Part shown: positions 54,549-63,198 of the stretch, in pieces
How positions within the stretch are numbered: position 1 is the first letter of the stretch
Layout: every line of letters starts with the position of its first letter
Origin: Candidatus Defluviibacterium haderslevense
Lineage (GTDB): Bacteria; Bacteroidota; Bacteroidia; Chitinophagales; Saprospiraceae
Direction of reading: 5' to 3'
Assembly (NCBI GenBank): GCA_016712225.1
Contig: JADJRL010000003.1
Coordinates: forward strand, 1,075,001-1,139,000
Length of the DNA: 64,000 bases
Program-made: the position numbers and the translations under genes
The notes under the pieces: generated by a model
Seen by the model: only the letters and a program-made list of their open reading frames with translations
The model's database searches: none
What the model was told of the DNA's origin: nothing

Positions 54549-55013
54549 TTAATTGGTTTCCAATAAACATTTCACTTCTGCTACTAGGATAGCAAGCATT
54601 ATGATTCTTCCGGTATCAGATATTGCAATATCCTGATCATCTGATGGACCAATAGAAAGTTCGATAAATTCATAAAGGTCCTTTTCTTCAGATTGATTCA
54701 AGTAATGATCTATACAGGTTTCAAAATCTTTATGATCATTAATAAATTCCCAAACTGATTCCTCTACTTTAACAATAAATGCTTCATCCAATTCCGGAAG
54801 TGCTCTATACTTGGACACTGTATGATAAATAATTGCGAATAAAAATAAGCAATAATCCATTTCATCATCAGTAAGCAATGAAGCATGTGTTCCTGCTAAA
54901 ATATCTATTAATATTTGGTGACTATTTTCTAATGCTTCAAATGCCGCATCTACAATCTTGGGATCATGTTCAAAATTAGCAATAGTCTGGTCTAATTGAT
55001 CGTGTGTAATCAT
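54549..55013 (-). CDS. Unknown acidic helical protein
   Basis: A 154-residue protein that I do not recognise. It is strongly acidic (roughly 33 Asp/Glu against 8 Lys/Arg) and appears entirely helical, without a signal peptide. An acidic patch (TDDEMDY) and a C-terminal hydrophobic helix (RIIMLAILVAEVKCLL) stand out. It starts 5 bases after the end of the DNA glycosylase gene on the same strand, so the two are almost certainly co-transcribed. The charge pattern would suit a small protein partner, but no function is claimed. Confidence 0.7.
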   Translation of the reverse strand: MITHDQLDQTIANFEHDPKIVDAAFEALENSHQILIDILAGTHASLLTDDEMDYCLFLFAIIYHTVSKYRALPELDEAFIVKVEESVWEFINDHKDFETCIDHYLNQSEEKDLYEFIELSIGPSDDQDIAISDTGRIIMLAILVAEVKCLLETN

Positions 55014-55018
55014 TGGTA

Positions 55019-55627
55019 TTATTGTTTAAAGTCTCTTGATGCCCATAAATAAAGACAAGCTAAAGTGCGGTAAGGTCTCCATTTTTCGGCAATTTTTAAC
55101 ATTTTTTGCTTGAGTTCTTTTTTCTCTAATTTTAACTTATAAGCATTTATAATAGAGGACTGAATTCCAAAATCATCTACAGCAAATACATCCTGTCGTC
55201 CAAGACAAAATATAAGTACCATTTCAACTGTCCATTTTCCAACTCCTTTGATCTGAGTCAGTTCTGCAATAATCTGTTCATCACTCAAACCAATAAAATC
55301 TTCGTTTTGTCTATTGTTTTCTTCAAAATACATGGAAATATTATGTATGTATTGAGCTTTTTGGAGCGATAAACCAACCGATTTAAGTAAGATAGGTTCA
55401 ACATTTAATATGGCTTTTGAACTGGGGAAAGTCCCATCAAAAAAATTGATAAATCGATCGAGTATTACTCTGGCAACTTTAGTGGATAGTTGTTGACTCA
55501 CTATAGAGCTAATTAAATGTTCTCTTACCTGACCATCAAATTCAGGAAATGTAACATGATCTTTAGGCAAGTTGCCTATGATCTTCTTCAATTTAGCATC
55601 CTTCAATAAATGACTATGTGCCTTCAT
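55019..55627 (-). CDS. DNA-3-methyladenine glycosylase, AlkA-like (HhH-GPD)
   Basis: A 202-residue base-excision repair glycosylase. The helix-hairpin-helix reads LTQIKGVGKWTVEMVLIF (about 125-142), followed by the catalytic Asp region DVFAVDDFGIQ and the C-terminal KWRPYRTLACLYLW that closes AlkA-type proteins. An early segment HLISSIVSQQLSTKVA is also diagnostic. It removes alkylated purines. It lacks the N-terminal AlkA domain, like the short 'glycosylase 2' forms. It is the first gene of a two-gene unit with the acidic unknown protein. Confidence 0.92.
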   Translation of the reverse strand: MKAHSHLLKDAKLKKIIGNLPKDHVTFPEFDGQVREHLISSIVSQQLSTKVARVILDRFINFFDGTFPSSKAILNVEPILLKSVGLSLQKAQYIHNISMYFEENNRQNEDFIGLSDEQIIAELTQIKGVGKWTVEMVLIFCLGRQDVFAVDDFGIQSSIINAYKLKLEKKELKQKMLKIAEKWRPYRTLACLYLWASRDFKQ

Positions 55628-55785
55628 TTGGGCAAATTTAATCTAAATTGACTCATTTGGCGTACGAATATTATCAGTGGTCATTCCAATTAATGTTTAA
55701 TTATTAATTTAATGTAGATAAGCAACAAAATTTAATAAAAGTGAATCAGGAAATTATGTATCTTTAACATCAAATAAAATCAATT

Positions 55786-57471
55786 ATGGCAAATGTAGCT
55801 CCATTATTACCTTATAGCGGACCTTTCGACAGTCCTGAATTACTGCATCTGTTGCGCCGAACATTATTTGGCGTATCAAAAGCTGACTTAAATTTTTTTA
55901 AAAATAAGTCCCTGAATGAGGTTGTAGATGCCCTATTGACGTTTAACAACACGGTTCCACCACCTATAAAATACTATGGATTAAGAGTGAATAACTTGCC
56001 TGATCCTTCGATGTTAGATACAGAGGTTAAATATGGAGAAACTTGGGTAAACACTCCAATTAATAATCAAACCAATAGTCCTGATGGCTCCAGAAGGGAA
56101 AGTATAAAAGCTTGGTGGATGGGTCTTATGATACATCAGGATAGAAATTTACGCGAGCAAATGGTTTTGTTTTGGCACAACCATTTTTCTACAGAAGCTA
56201 ATGAAATTGGTAACTCATTTTATTCTTATTTTACCAATGTTTTGTTGAGAAAAAATTGTATCGGAAATTTTGAAACATTCCTCAATGAAATTACTCTAGA
56301 TCCGGGAATGCTTAGATATCTTAACGGATATGTAAATAAGAAATCTGCTCCGGACGAAAATTATGGTCGCGAGTTGCAAGAATTATTTTCAGTTGGTAAA
56401 GGCCCAGGATCCAATTATACTGAAGATGATGTCAAAGCTGCTGCCCGCCTACTTACAGGTTGGAGTATTACTACCACAACAAAAGATGCTCAAGGCAAAA
56501 CTGTCAATATTATTCCAAAAGTTAGTTTTAACCCTGCGAATCATGATATCGCTGATAAAAAATTCTCATCTTTTTATAACAATACAACTATTAAATCATC
56601 TGCTACTAATGATGAAGCCGGTGCTAAAAAGGAAATTACTGAACTCATTAAAATGATTTTAGCTACTGATGAAGTTTCTAAATTCATCTGTCGAAAGTTA
56701 TATACTTACTTTATATATTATGAAATTTCACCTACAGTTGAAGTTGAATTGATTGAACCATTAGCTTTGATATTTAAAAATAGTTCATACGATATAAAAA
56801 CATTACTAAAAGCATTCTTTACATCAGATCATTTCTTCAAACCAGAGAACAGAGGTTGTCTAATCAAAGATCCTTTGTGTTTTGTAATATCTAAAGTACG
56901 TCAATTTGGAGTTGTAATTCCAGATGCTACAAAATTCGAAGCGCAGTACTATTTTTGGTCTACATTTAAGAATTATGCTAGAAATATGGGTCAGGATATC
57001 CTCGATCCCCCAAATGTTGCTGGATGGCCTGCATACTATCAGACTCCATCATTTCATGAAATGTGGATCGATACGGCAACTTATCCAGAAAGAAAGGTTT
57101 ATTATGAGAATTTGTCTAAAAGTGGAATTAATTCCGGTACGTATTATTTTGACGCCGCAAATAAAAGCATACTCATCAAAGAAGATCATCTTGGATTTGT
57201 AAAATCATTGGATACACCGGAAGATCCCAATGCACTTATTGATCAATCGGTAGAACTACTTTTTGGTGTTCCAATATCCCAAACGGTAAAAGATCAACTA
57301 AAAACATCCTTCTTACTTCAGGGTCAAGTAAGTGACCATTATTGGACTGATGCCTATTTATTATATGTATCTAATCCTTCCACAACAGATCCAGCTGCTA
57401 AAAAGGTACCTACAATTCTTAGAGATCTATTTTTGGACATGCAGTCTGCTGCTGAATTCCATTTGTGTTAA
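55786..57471 (+). CDS. DUF1800 family protein
   Basis: A 561-residue protein of the DUF1800 family. Typical segments are LLHLLRRTLFGVSKADL (residues about 19-35), LREQMVLFWHNHFSTE, GRELQELFSVG, DDVKAAARLLTGWSI and DPPNVAGWPAYYQTPSF. No signal peptide is obvious at the start (ANVAPLLPYSGPFDSPEL). DUF1800 genes are nearly always paired with a DUF1501 gene, as here (30 bases downstream), but the function of the pair is not known to me. The pair is common in Bacteroidota and Planctomycetota. Confidence 0.92.
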   Translation: MANVAPLLPYSGPFDSPELLHLLRRTLFGVSKADLNFFKNKSLNEVVDALLTFNNTVPPPIKYYGLRVNNLPDPSMLDTEVKYGETWVNTPINNQTNSPDGSRRESIKAWWMGLMIHQDRNLREQMVLFWHNHFSTEANEIGNSFYSYFTNVLLRKNCIGNFETFLNEITLDPGMLRYLNGYVNKKSAPDENYGRELQELFSVGKGPGSNYTEDDVKAAARLLTGWSITTTTKDAQGKTVNIIPKVSFNPANHDIADKKFSSFYNNTTIKSSATNDEAGAKKEITELIKMILATDEVSKFICRKLYTYFIYYEISPTVEVELIEPLALIFKNSSYDIKTLLKAFFTSDHFFKPENRGCLIKDPLCFVISKVRQFGVVIPDATKFEAQYYFWSTFKNYARNMGQDILDPPNVAGWPAYYQTPSFHEMWIDTATYPERKVYYENLSKSGINSGTYYFDAANKSILIKEDHLGFVKSLDTPEDPNALIDQSVELLFGVPISQTVKDQLKTSFLLQGQVSDHYWTDAYLLYVSNPSTTDPAAKKVPTILRDLFLDMQSAAEFHLC

Positions 57472-57501
57472 TTCATTCATCATCCAACAAAATTTACTAC
57501 A

Positions 57502-59088
57502 ATGAAAAGAAGACAATTTATACAGTCAGTACCGGTAGCTATAGGTGGTATGTCAGTTACATCTTATGCTTCGACTCCAATGCTTTCAGCCTTGACTTCA
57601 GCCCTTTATGATACCGATCGTGTCTTAGTTATCGTTCAAATGAGTGGCGGAAATGATGGATTAAATATGGTGTTTCCATTAGATCAATATGATACTTTGT
57701 TGTCTCATAGAAGTAATTTGTTGATGGCTCAAGATAAAATTCTAAGCTTATCGGGGACAAACGGAAAGACTGGTATTCATCCAGCCATGAATAGATTCAA
57801 TGAACTATGGGATGAAAAAAAATTATCAATCGTTCAGAGTGTTGGTTATCCAAGTTTTAGTTTTTCCCATTTTAGAGCTACGGATATATGGATGTCAGCT
57901 TCAGATTCTAAAGAATTTTTAAATTCTGGCTGGGCTGGAAGATATTTGAATTATGAATACCCCAATTACCCAGTTGGATTTCCAAACCCTACTTTACCTG
58001 ATCCACTTGCCATCCGAATAGGTGGAAGTGTCGGTCTGGGATTACAAAACATGGGAGTGAATATGGGTATTTCCATAAATAATACAAATGACCTACTTAA
58101 TTTAACAGGATCTATATACAAAGATCAAGCTACTAGTGATTTTAAGGGAAAGGAATTACTTTATGTTCGTGAAGTCCAAAGACAAACGGATAAATTTGGT
58201 GATTCAGTTTCAGCTGGAGCTATGAAAGGTAAAAACTTATCAACATTGTACCCTACCGGATCTGCACCAGGAGCTTCTTTATCCAATGCGCTCAAAATTG
58301 TCGCTAAACTCATTTCAGGAGGATTAAAGACTAGAATATATTGGGTAAGTACAGGTGGATTCGATACCCATTCTAACCAAGTTTCAACCACTGATAAAAC
58401 AACAGGAAATCATGCCAATCTCTTAAAAGGGGTTTCAGATTCTATCCATGCATTTCTTGATGATTGTAAATTACTCGGTGTTGAAGATCGAGTAGCTGGA
58501 ATGACATTTTCAGAATTTGGAAGAAGGATTAAAACAAATGCATCTATTGGAACTGACCATGGAGGTGGCCAACCCATGTTTTTATTTGGTAAGAAAATTG
58601 TACCCGGTTTGGTAGGAAAAAATCCAACGATTGATCCTGCGGCAACGGTTAATTCCAATATTCCTATGCAATATGACTTTAGGTCAGTGTATGCCTCAAT
58701 CCTTCAAGACTGGTTCTGCGTACCAAAAGATGACTTAGAGAATGTATTGCTTAAAAACTTTCAAGCTTTACCTTTATTTGATCCTTCTGGTTGCATCCCT
58801 ACAGATGTTCATGATCAAAATAATAAAGCCGGTGAAAATCTGATTTATGCCTATCCAAATCCATTTACTACGACTACTAAAATTAAAATAGAAACCAAAG
58901 GAGATCATACATCGGTTCAAATATTCAATAATGAGGGAATACTCGTAAAAACCTTATATGATGGAATATTAGAAGCGGGTAAATATGATCTACCATGTGA
59001 TTTGGAAGATGCACCTGCTGGAACTTATTACGCAAGAATTCAAAACGGCAAACTTCAACAAGTTAAACCAATAATGAAAATGAGATAA
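57502..59088 (+). CDS. DUF1501 protein with T9SS type A sorting domain
   Basis: A 528-residue exported protein. The N-terminus (KRRQFIQSVPVAIGGMSVTSYA) looks like a Tat-type signal with a single Arg pair; the DUF1501 domain covers about 35-430 with VIVQMSGGNDGLNMV, SVGYPSFSFSHFRATDIW, STGGFDTHSNQ and FSEFGRRIKTN...TDHGGGQPMFLFG. These are sulfatase-like alkaline-phosphatase-fold features. A type A sorting domain ends it (YAYPNPFTTTTKI, VQIFNNEGILVKTL, PAGTYYARIQNGKLQQVKPI), so it is probably sent through the type IX system. It follows the DUF1800 gene after 30 bases; a hairpin (59101-59128) lies just downstream. Confidence 0.92.
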   Translation: MKRRQFIQSVPVAIGGMSVTSYASTPMLSALTSALYDTDRVLVIVQMSGGNDGLNMVFPLDQYDTLLSHRSNLLMAQDKILSLSGTNGKTGIHPAMNRFNELWDEKKLSIVQSVGYPSFSFSHFRATDIWMSASDSKEFLNSGWAGRYLNYEYPNYPVGFPNPTLPDPLAIRIGGSVGLGLQNMGVNMGISINNTNDLLNLTGSIYKDQATSDFKGKELLYVREVQRQTDKFGDSVSAGAMKGKNLSTLYPTGSAPGASLSNALKIVAKLISGGLKTRIYWVSTGGFDTHSNQVSTTDKTTGNHANLLKGVSDSIHAFLDDCKLLGVEDRVAGMTFSEFGRRIKTNASIGTDHGGGQPMFLFGKKIVPGLVGKNPTIDPAATVNSNIPMQYDFRSVYASILQDWFCVPKDDLENVLLKNFQALPLFDPSGCIPTDVHDQNNKAGENLIYAYPNPFTTTTKIKIETKGDHTSVQIFNNEGILVKTLYDGILEAGKYDLPCDLEDAPAGTYYARIQNGKLQQVKPIMKMR

Positions 59089-59100
59089 ATGATACCTTGC

Positions 59101-59128
59101 TTGAGTTTTTTTAAAATTTGAAACTCAA
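59101..59128 (+). terminator. Hairpin after the DUF1501 gene
   Basis: Arms TTGAGTTT (59101-59108) and AAACTCAA (59121-59128) around a 12-base AT-rich loop, 13 bases after the stop codon. No T-tract follows, so strength is uncertain. Confidence 0.45.
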
Positions 59129-59144
59129 ATTTGGTTCGTTTTAT

Positions 59145-59152
59145 TAGCTTTG
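59145..59152 (+). promoter_or_regulatory. -7 element next to the small membrane protein gene
   Basis: TAGCTTTG matches TAnnTTTG and lies only 4 bases before the ATG at 59157. If used, the transcript would have almost no leader. The TTTG boxes at 59117 and 59130 are not at the ideal distance. Confidence 0.35.
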
Positions 59153-59156
59153 CCAA

Positions 59157-59456
59157 ATGGCTAATAATACATCACCTCATATACTAAATACTTCTGCTAT
59201 ACTTTTAGGCTTCTGCCTATTTGTCATTACTTCTCTACATATTTCCAATATGGTGGAAACAGAAATCATTGATGAGTTAACATCAATCGTTGCTGTTTTA
59301 CTAACGCTATCAAGTATTTTTTCTTTTATCTCAATAAAAACAAATAATACTAAAAAAGAAAAATCCTTTGAAAATATAGCAGATTATTTCTTCATCATAT
59401 CCCTGCTTGGCATTTTAATCATAATCTTACTGATTACTTTGAACTACATAAAATAG
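59157..59456 (+). CDS. Small three-helix membrane protein, unknown
   Basis: A 99-residue protein that I do not recognise. Three hydrophobic helices are visible: SAILLGFCLFVITSLHIS (about 13-30), LTSIVAVLLTLSSIFSFISI (about 41-60) and YFFIISLLGILIIILLITL (about 76-95), with a basic loop NNTKKEKS between the second and third. It lies between the DUF1501 gene and the NarL-type regulator. It may be an unrelated orphan; codon use looks like that of its neighbours. Confidence 0.65.
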   Translation: MANNTSPHILNTSAILLGFCLFVITSLHISNMVETEIIDELTSIVAVLLTLSSIFSFISIKTNNTKKEKSFENIADYFFIISLLGILIIILLITLNYIK

Positions 59457-59679
59457 ATCCATTAAACAGAAATATAAATTTTCCAAAATCACTGTATTGC
59501 AAAAGTATAAAATAATAAAATTAAATAATATCATCACCTATTAATTGAAATCAGGAGTACTACAACATTGGCTTAATTGTTACAATTAGAGTAGTAAATA
59601 ATAGTCAAAAAAAAGATCCCATGAATATGTAGGTAAAAAATATGTTTAAATCAGCTTATTTTGTCCATAAATAAAAAAG

Positions 59680-60312
59680 ATGATTAAAATTCTAATATAT
59701 GAAGATAGTGAAGACTTTGCAGATAGTATAAAAGATCTTATCAATCATGCTTCCGGCATGCAAGTCCTTGCTCATTTTACACACGCCAAGGATGCGATAA
59801 GGCAAATTAGACTGTATAAACCTGATATAGTGCTCATGGATATAGATATGCCTGTAACTAATGGCCTTGAAGGACTTAGAAATATTAGGGCTGAAAAAAT
59901 GGAAGTAACAATTATAATGTTAACTGTTTTTGATGATAATGATAGAATTTTCCAATCCATCTGTTATGGCGCATCAGGTTACATACTAAAAAAGACGGCT
60001 CCCGACAAAATGATTAGTTTCATCCAGGAAGCCCAAGAAGGTGGTGCTCCGATGACACCTTCTGTAGCCAGACAGGTATTAAAATTATTCTCTCAACCAT
60101 TCCAATTTAATATTGAATTACAAAAACTTACACCTAGAGAAAATGATGTACTATCTCTATTGGTGCGTGGTTATAGTTATAAAATGGCAGCCGGTGAGAT
60201 CAATATCAGTATAGAAACCCTAAGATATCATATTAAAAATATTTATACTAAACTGCACGTAAATTCAAAAAGTGAAGCCGTAGCCAAAGCGATTCAAAAT
60301 AAATTGGTATAA
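59680..60312 (+). CDS. NarL/FixJ-family response regulator
   Basis: A 210-residue regulator with a receiver domain (1-120; acidic pair in YEDSED, phospho-acceptor Asp54 in VLMDIDMP, Lys in ILKKTAP) and a C-terminal LuxR-type helix-turn-helix at about 145-205 (LTPRENDVLSLLVRGYS; ISIETLRYHIKNIYTKL). It should be the partner of the 7TMR-DISM histidine kinase encoded 291 bases downstream. The receiver lacks no key residue. The ATG at 59680 is preceded by an AT-rich 223-base gap without a clear promoter box. Confidence 0.95.
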   Translation: MIKILIYEDSEDFADSIKDLINHASGMQVLAHFTHAKDAIRQIRLYKPDIVLMDIDMPVTNGLEGLRNIRAEKMEVTIIMLTVFDDNDRIFQSICYGASGYILKKTAPDKMISFIQEAQEGGAPMTPSVARQVLKLFSQPFQFNIELQKLTPRENDVLSLLVRGYSYKMAAGEINISIETLRYHIKNIYTKLHVNSKSEAVAKAIQNKLV

Positions 60313-60603
60313 TAAAAGCAACATATGACTCAAGTCAAAAGAAGATTAAATAACAAAATCTATATTTATAAAACATCACACTATATTTGGACTGCTAATT
60401 CAAATATGACAATAGGTCAATGCTATTTCGATTTTAATTTAAATTATACTACTTTTCCAATTAGGATCTTAAGATTTATTAAAATTGAATTCGTAAATTT
60501 ATATGTTCTTATCAGAATTTCTACAAATAGAATGAAAATTATCAATTCAAGTAATTTTATAAAAATATTCTCAATAAATTCAATCAAATAATAGATCACC
60601 ATT

Positions 60604-62547
60604 TTGAAATCTAATATTCCCCTTTCTTTCAAATTTTTTAATGCTCGTATTAGATACTATGTTTATATTATAATATGCTTAATATGTCTTGCAAGCAAAG
60701 CCTATTGCCAATCAAGATCAATATCACTTACGGATACAATAATTGACATATCCAATGAAACTTTAAGCTACATTGATGAACAGCGAACCATACAAGATAC
60801 GGTTCTGATTGATGAAATAAAATTTGAACCTCTAACCAAAATAAAATATAAACGTTTCTACAATCAAGTTAGATTTTGTCAATGGCTTAAAATCAAACTA
60901 ATTAATCCAAACGACACCAGCATTGCTATTCAACTCCATGTAGGTAAGTACGCATTGATAAAACTATTTAAATATAATAATTCTATTCAATACATTGCTT
61001 CCGCAGGGTTTACTGATTATACAAGCAGTGCAAATAATATAAAACCTAATTATGGTATTAAGGTCCTATTAAATCCCAATGATAGTATAAGCTATTATAT
61101 ACAAATAGAACACTATGGAAAAATTAATGAAATCCCTAAACCCAAATTAATCATATCCTCTACTTTTAATGATTGGGTTTTAAAGAATGATTCGAACAAT
61201 CAAGGTTTGGCTTTTTTTCATTCATTAGTTTTAGGCGGCATATTTACGTTAGCGTTATTCATGTTAATTTATTTTTTCTCCAATAAAATTTCTGAATATT
61301 TATTTTATTCTTTATATTCATTTACCATTTTTCTGTTTTTAGAAAGATCATTTGAATTAAATTCTAATATTAGATTTATTTCTCAATTATATCCATATTA
61401 CTTCTATCAAATGCCTACCGTATTAAATTTAATAGCAGCTATCTTTTATGTTTTGTTCATTCAACATTTTACTGAAATTAAAATTAAATATCCGGTAATA
61501 TATAAATTATCAAATGATTTTTTGAAAATTTTTTCTATCTCATTAGTAATTTTTATTTGTTTGTTAGTTTTTGATTTTTCATCAAGATGGTTCATTATTT
61601 TTAATTTATTACTCAACTTTTTACCACCTATCGGAATGTTGGTCTTAGTATTGGTCATTTATACTAATGATAGCAAGAATAAATTAAATAATTTCATTTT
61701 TATAGGGTTTTCATTTTTATTTATTGCAGTCATTTTTAGCATTCTCTTAAATAATTTTACAGAATGGTCTACTTTAAACATCCCGCCAGCCACTTATTTA
61801 GAAATTGGAGTTTTGTGTGAAATTCTCTGCTTGGCATTAGGTCTTGGGTATAAATCTAATAGGATTGAAAAAATAAAAAATGAAACGGAAATACTTAACT
61901 TACAATTAAAAATAGAAAACATTACCAATATAGAGCGTCTTAGATCTGAATTATCCAGAGATTTACATGATGATATAGGAAGTACACTTAGTAGTATTAA
62001 TATATTAAGTAGAACTACCAGAAATAATCTACAAACTGGAAACATAGAAAAAGTCAATATTGCATTGGAAAAAATCAATGAACGAAGTCAACGCTTACTT
62101 GAAAAAATGAGTGATATTATTTGGAATATCAAACCAGATAATGATAGTTTGGTTGCAACTATGAGCAGGATGAGAGAATACAGCACTGCCCTACTCGATG
62201 CACAAAATGTTCATTACAACTTTGATTTTCCACCTGAAAACGATGATTTCTCAATATCTTTAAAGATTAAAAGTACATTGTATTTAATATTCAAAGAAGC
62301 GGTTAATAATTTAATCAAATATGCACATTGCAGTCATGTTAAACTAACATTAAAAATAACACATCAAAGTTTATACTTGACTATAGAAGACAACGGTATT
62401 GGCTTTGATATCGATCAAATTACACATCAAGGAGGACTTTTAAATATGCAACACAGAGCTGAAGAAGTTAATGGAACTTTAAATATTTTCAGCCAATTAG
62501 ATCAAGGCACCCAAATAGAATTATCAATACCCTTAACTCATAATTAA
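60604..62547 (+). CDS. 7TMR-DISM sensor histidine kinase (NarX/LuxR-type core)
   Basis: A 647-residue sensor kinase. A signal peptide (YYVYIIICLICLASKAYC) is followed by an extracytoplasmic 7TMR-DISMED2-like domain (about 38-190), seven hydrophobic helices (about 203-410), a coiled linker, and a HisKA_3-type core: His456 in LSRDLHDDIGSTLSS, an N-box with EAVNNLIKYA and DNGIGFD in the HATPase domain. DISM receptors are thought to sense carbohydrates or other small ligands. A TTG start at 60604 is the best option, because it gives the signal peptide and no ATG lies close by. The NarL-type regulator upstream is the likely partner. Confidence 0.92.
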   Translation: MKSNIPLSFKFFNARIRYYVYIIICLICLASKAYCQSRSISLTDTIIDISNETLSYIDEQRTIQDTVLIDEIKFEPLTKIKYKRFYNQVRFCQWLKIKLINPNDTSIAIQLHVGKYALIKLFKYNNSIQYIASAGFTDYTSSANNIKPNYGIKVLLNPNDSISYYIQIEHYGKINEIPKPKLIISSTFNDWVLKNDSNNQGLAFFHSLVLGGIFTLALFMLIYFFSNKISEYLFYSLYSFTIFLFLERSFELNSNIRFISQLYPYYFYQMPTVLNLIAAIFYVLFIQHFTEIKIKYPVIYKLSNDFLKIFSISLVIFICLLVFDFSSRWFIIFNLLLNFLPPIGMLVLVLVIYTNDSKNKLNNFIFIGFSFLFIAVIFSILLNNFTEWSTLNIPPATYLEIGVLCEILCLALGLGYKSNRIEKIKNETEILNLQLKIENITNIERLRSELSRDLHDDIGSTLSSINILSRTTRNNLQTGNIEKVNIALEKINERSQRLLEKMSDIIWNIKPDNDSLVATMSRMREYSTALLDAQNVHYNFDFPPENDDFSISLKIKSTLYLIFKEAVNNLIKYAHCSHVKLTLKITHQSLYLTIEDNGIGFDIDQITHQGGLLNMQHRAEEVNGTLNIFSQLDQGTQIELSIPLTHN

Positions 62548-62653
62548 TATATTTCTATTCAACCAGGTAATATGTAAATGCCAAATAAGAAATTATTGGT
62601 TAGGTTATTTTTCCTACATTTTATACAGGAAAAACACCCCCCCCTTTTATGTG

Positions 62654-62685
62654 GTTGTATTTATTTTTACACCATCATACATTTG
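62654..62685 (+). promoter_or_regulatory. Promoter of the small secreted protein gene
   Basis: GTTG (62654-62657), a 20-bp spacer and TACATTTG (62678-62685) fit the Bacteroidota pattern well. A run of eight C (62637-62644) lies 9 bases upstream of the -33 element. Confidence 0.55.
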
Positions 62686-62719
62686 CAGTATCATTCATTA
62701 AATTTTAAACTATATTAAC

Positions 62720-63163
62720 ATGAACAGAATAAATTTAAAAATGCTTACTTTAATTGTATTGTGCTTATTTGTTGAAATGATTCATGCTCAAAAAATAACC
62801 GAGTGGATAGGTGGAGCATCCGGAAGAGAGCAAGATTGGTTTTGTAATAAAAATTGGACTACCCAGACAGTACCCAATGAATTTAGTACAGTTATTATTA
62901 AAAATCGCTTTACAAATAAAACGTTTTATCCAAAAATAAAATGTGGTATTGCGAAAGTCTGGAATTTAGAAATGGAGCCTTCAGCGGAACTTTTCATTGA
63001 AAAATATGCCGAACTTTGGGTTATGAATTCCATCCAAATAAAAAATAAAAAATATATACACTCCAAAGGGAAATTACTATTCCTCAATTCAACTTCATTT
63101 GCCCGAAATAATACTCAAAATGTTGTGAATGATGTATGTTCACAATTGAAATCAACTAATTAA
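62720..63163 (+). CDS. Small secreted protein with a strand-rich WxGG...DW...NW domain
   Basis: A 147-residue protein with a signal peptide (LKMLTLIVLCLFVEMIHA). The mature part begins KITEWIGGASGREQDWFCNKNW and continues VPNEFSTVIIKNRF and LEMEPSAELFIEKYAELWV, the pattern of short beta-helix-like units found at the front of many large Bacteroidota surface proteins. Here the domain is alone and there is no sorting domain, so the protein may be a separate secreted part or a remnant. It is 35 bases upstream of the BNR-type gene, with which it is probably co-transcribed. Confidence 0.7.
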   Translation: MNRINLKMLTLIVLCLFVEMIHAQKITEWIGGASGREQDWFCNKNWTTQTVPNEFSTVIIKNRFTNKTFYPKIKCGIAKVWNLEMEPSAELFIEKYAELWVMNSIQIKNKKYIHSKGKLLFLNSTSFARNNTQNVVNDVCSQLKSTN

Positions 63164-63198
63164 TGGATCCCATTCATCACAAAATAAAAAAATAGAAA

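Noticed and set aside
60325..60591. An 88-codon ORF between the NarL regulator and the 7TMR kinase
   Set aside because: Its composition (Ile, Asn, Lys and Phe rich, no motifs) is what random AT-rich DNA gives; an overlapping opposite-strand ORF at 60444-60632 is no better.
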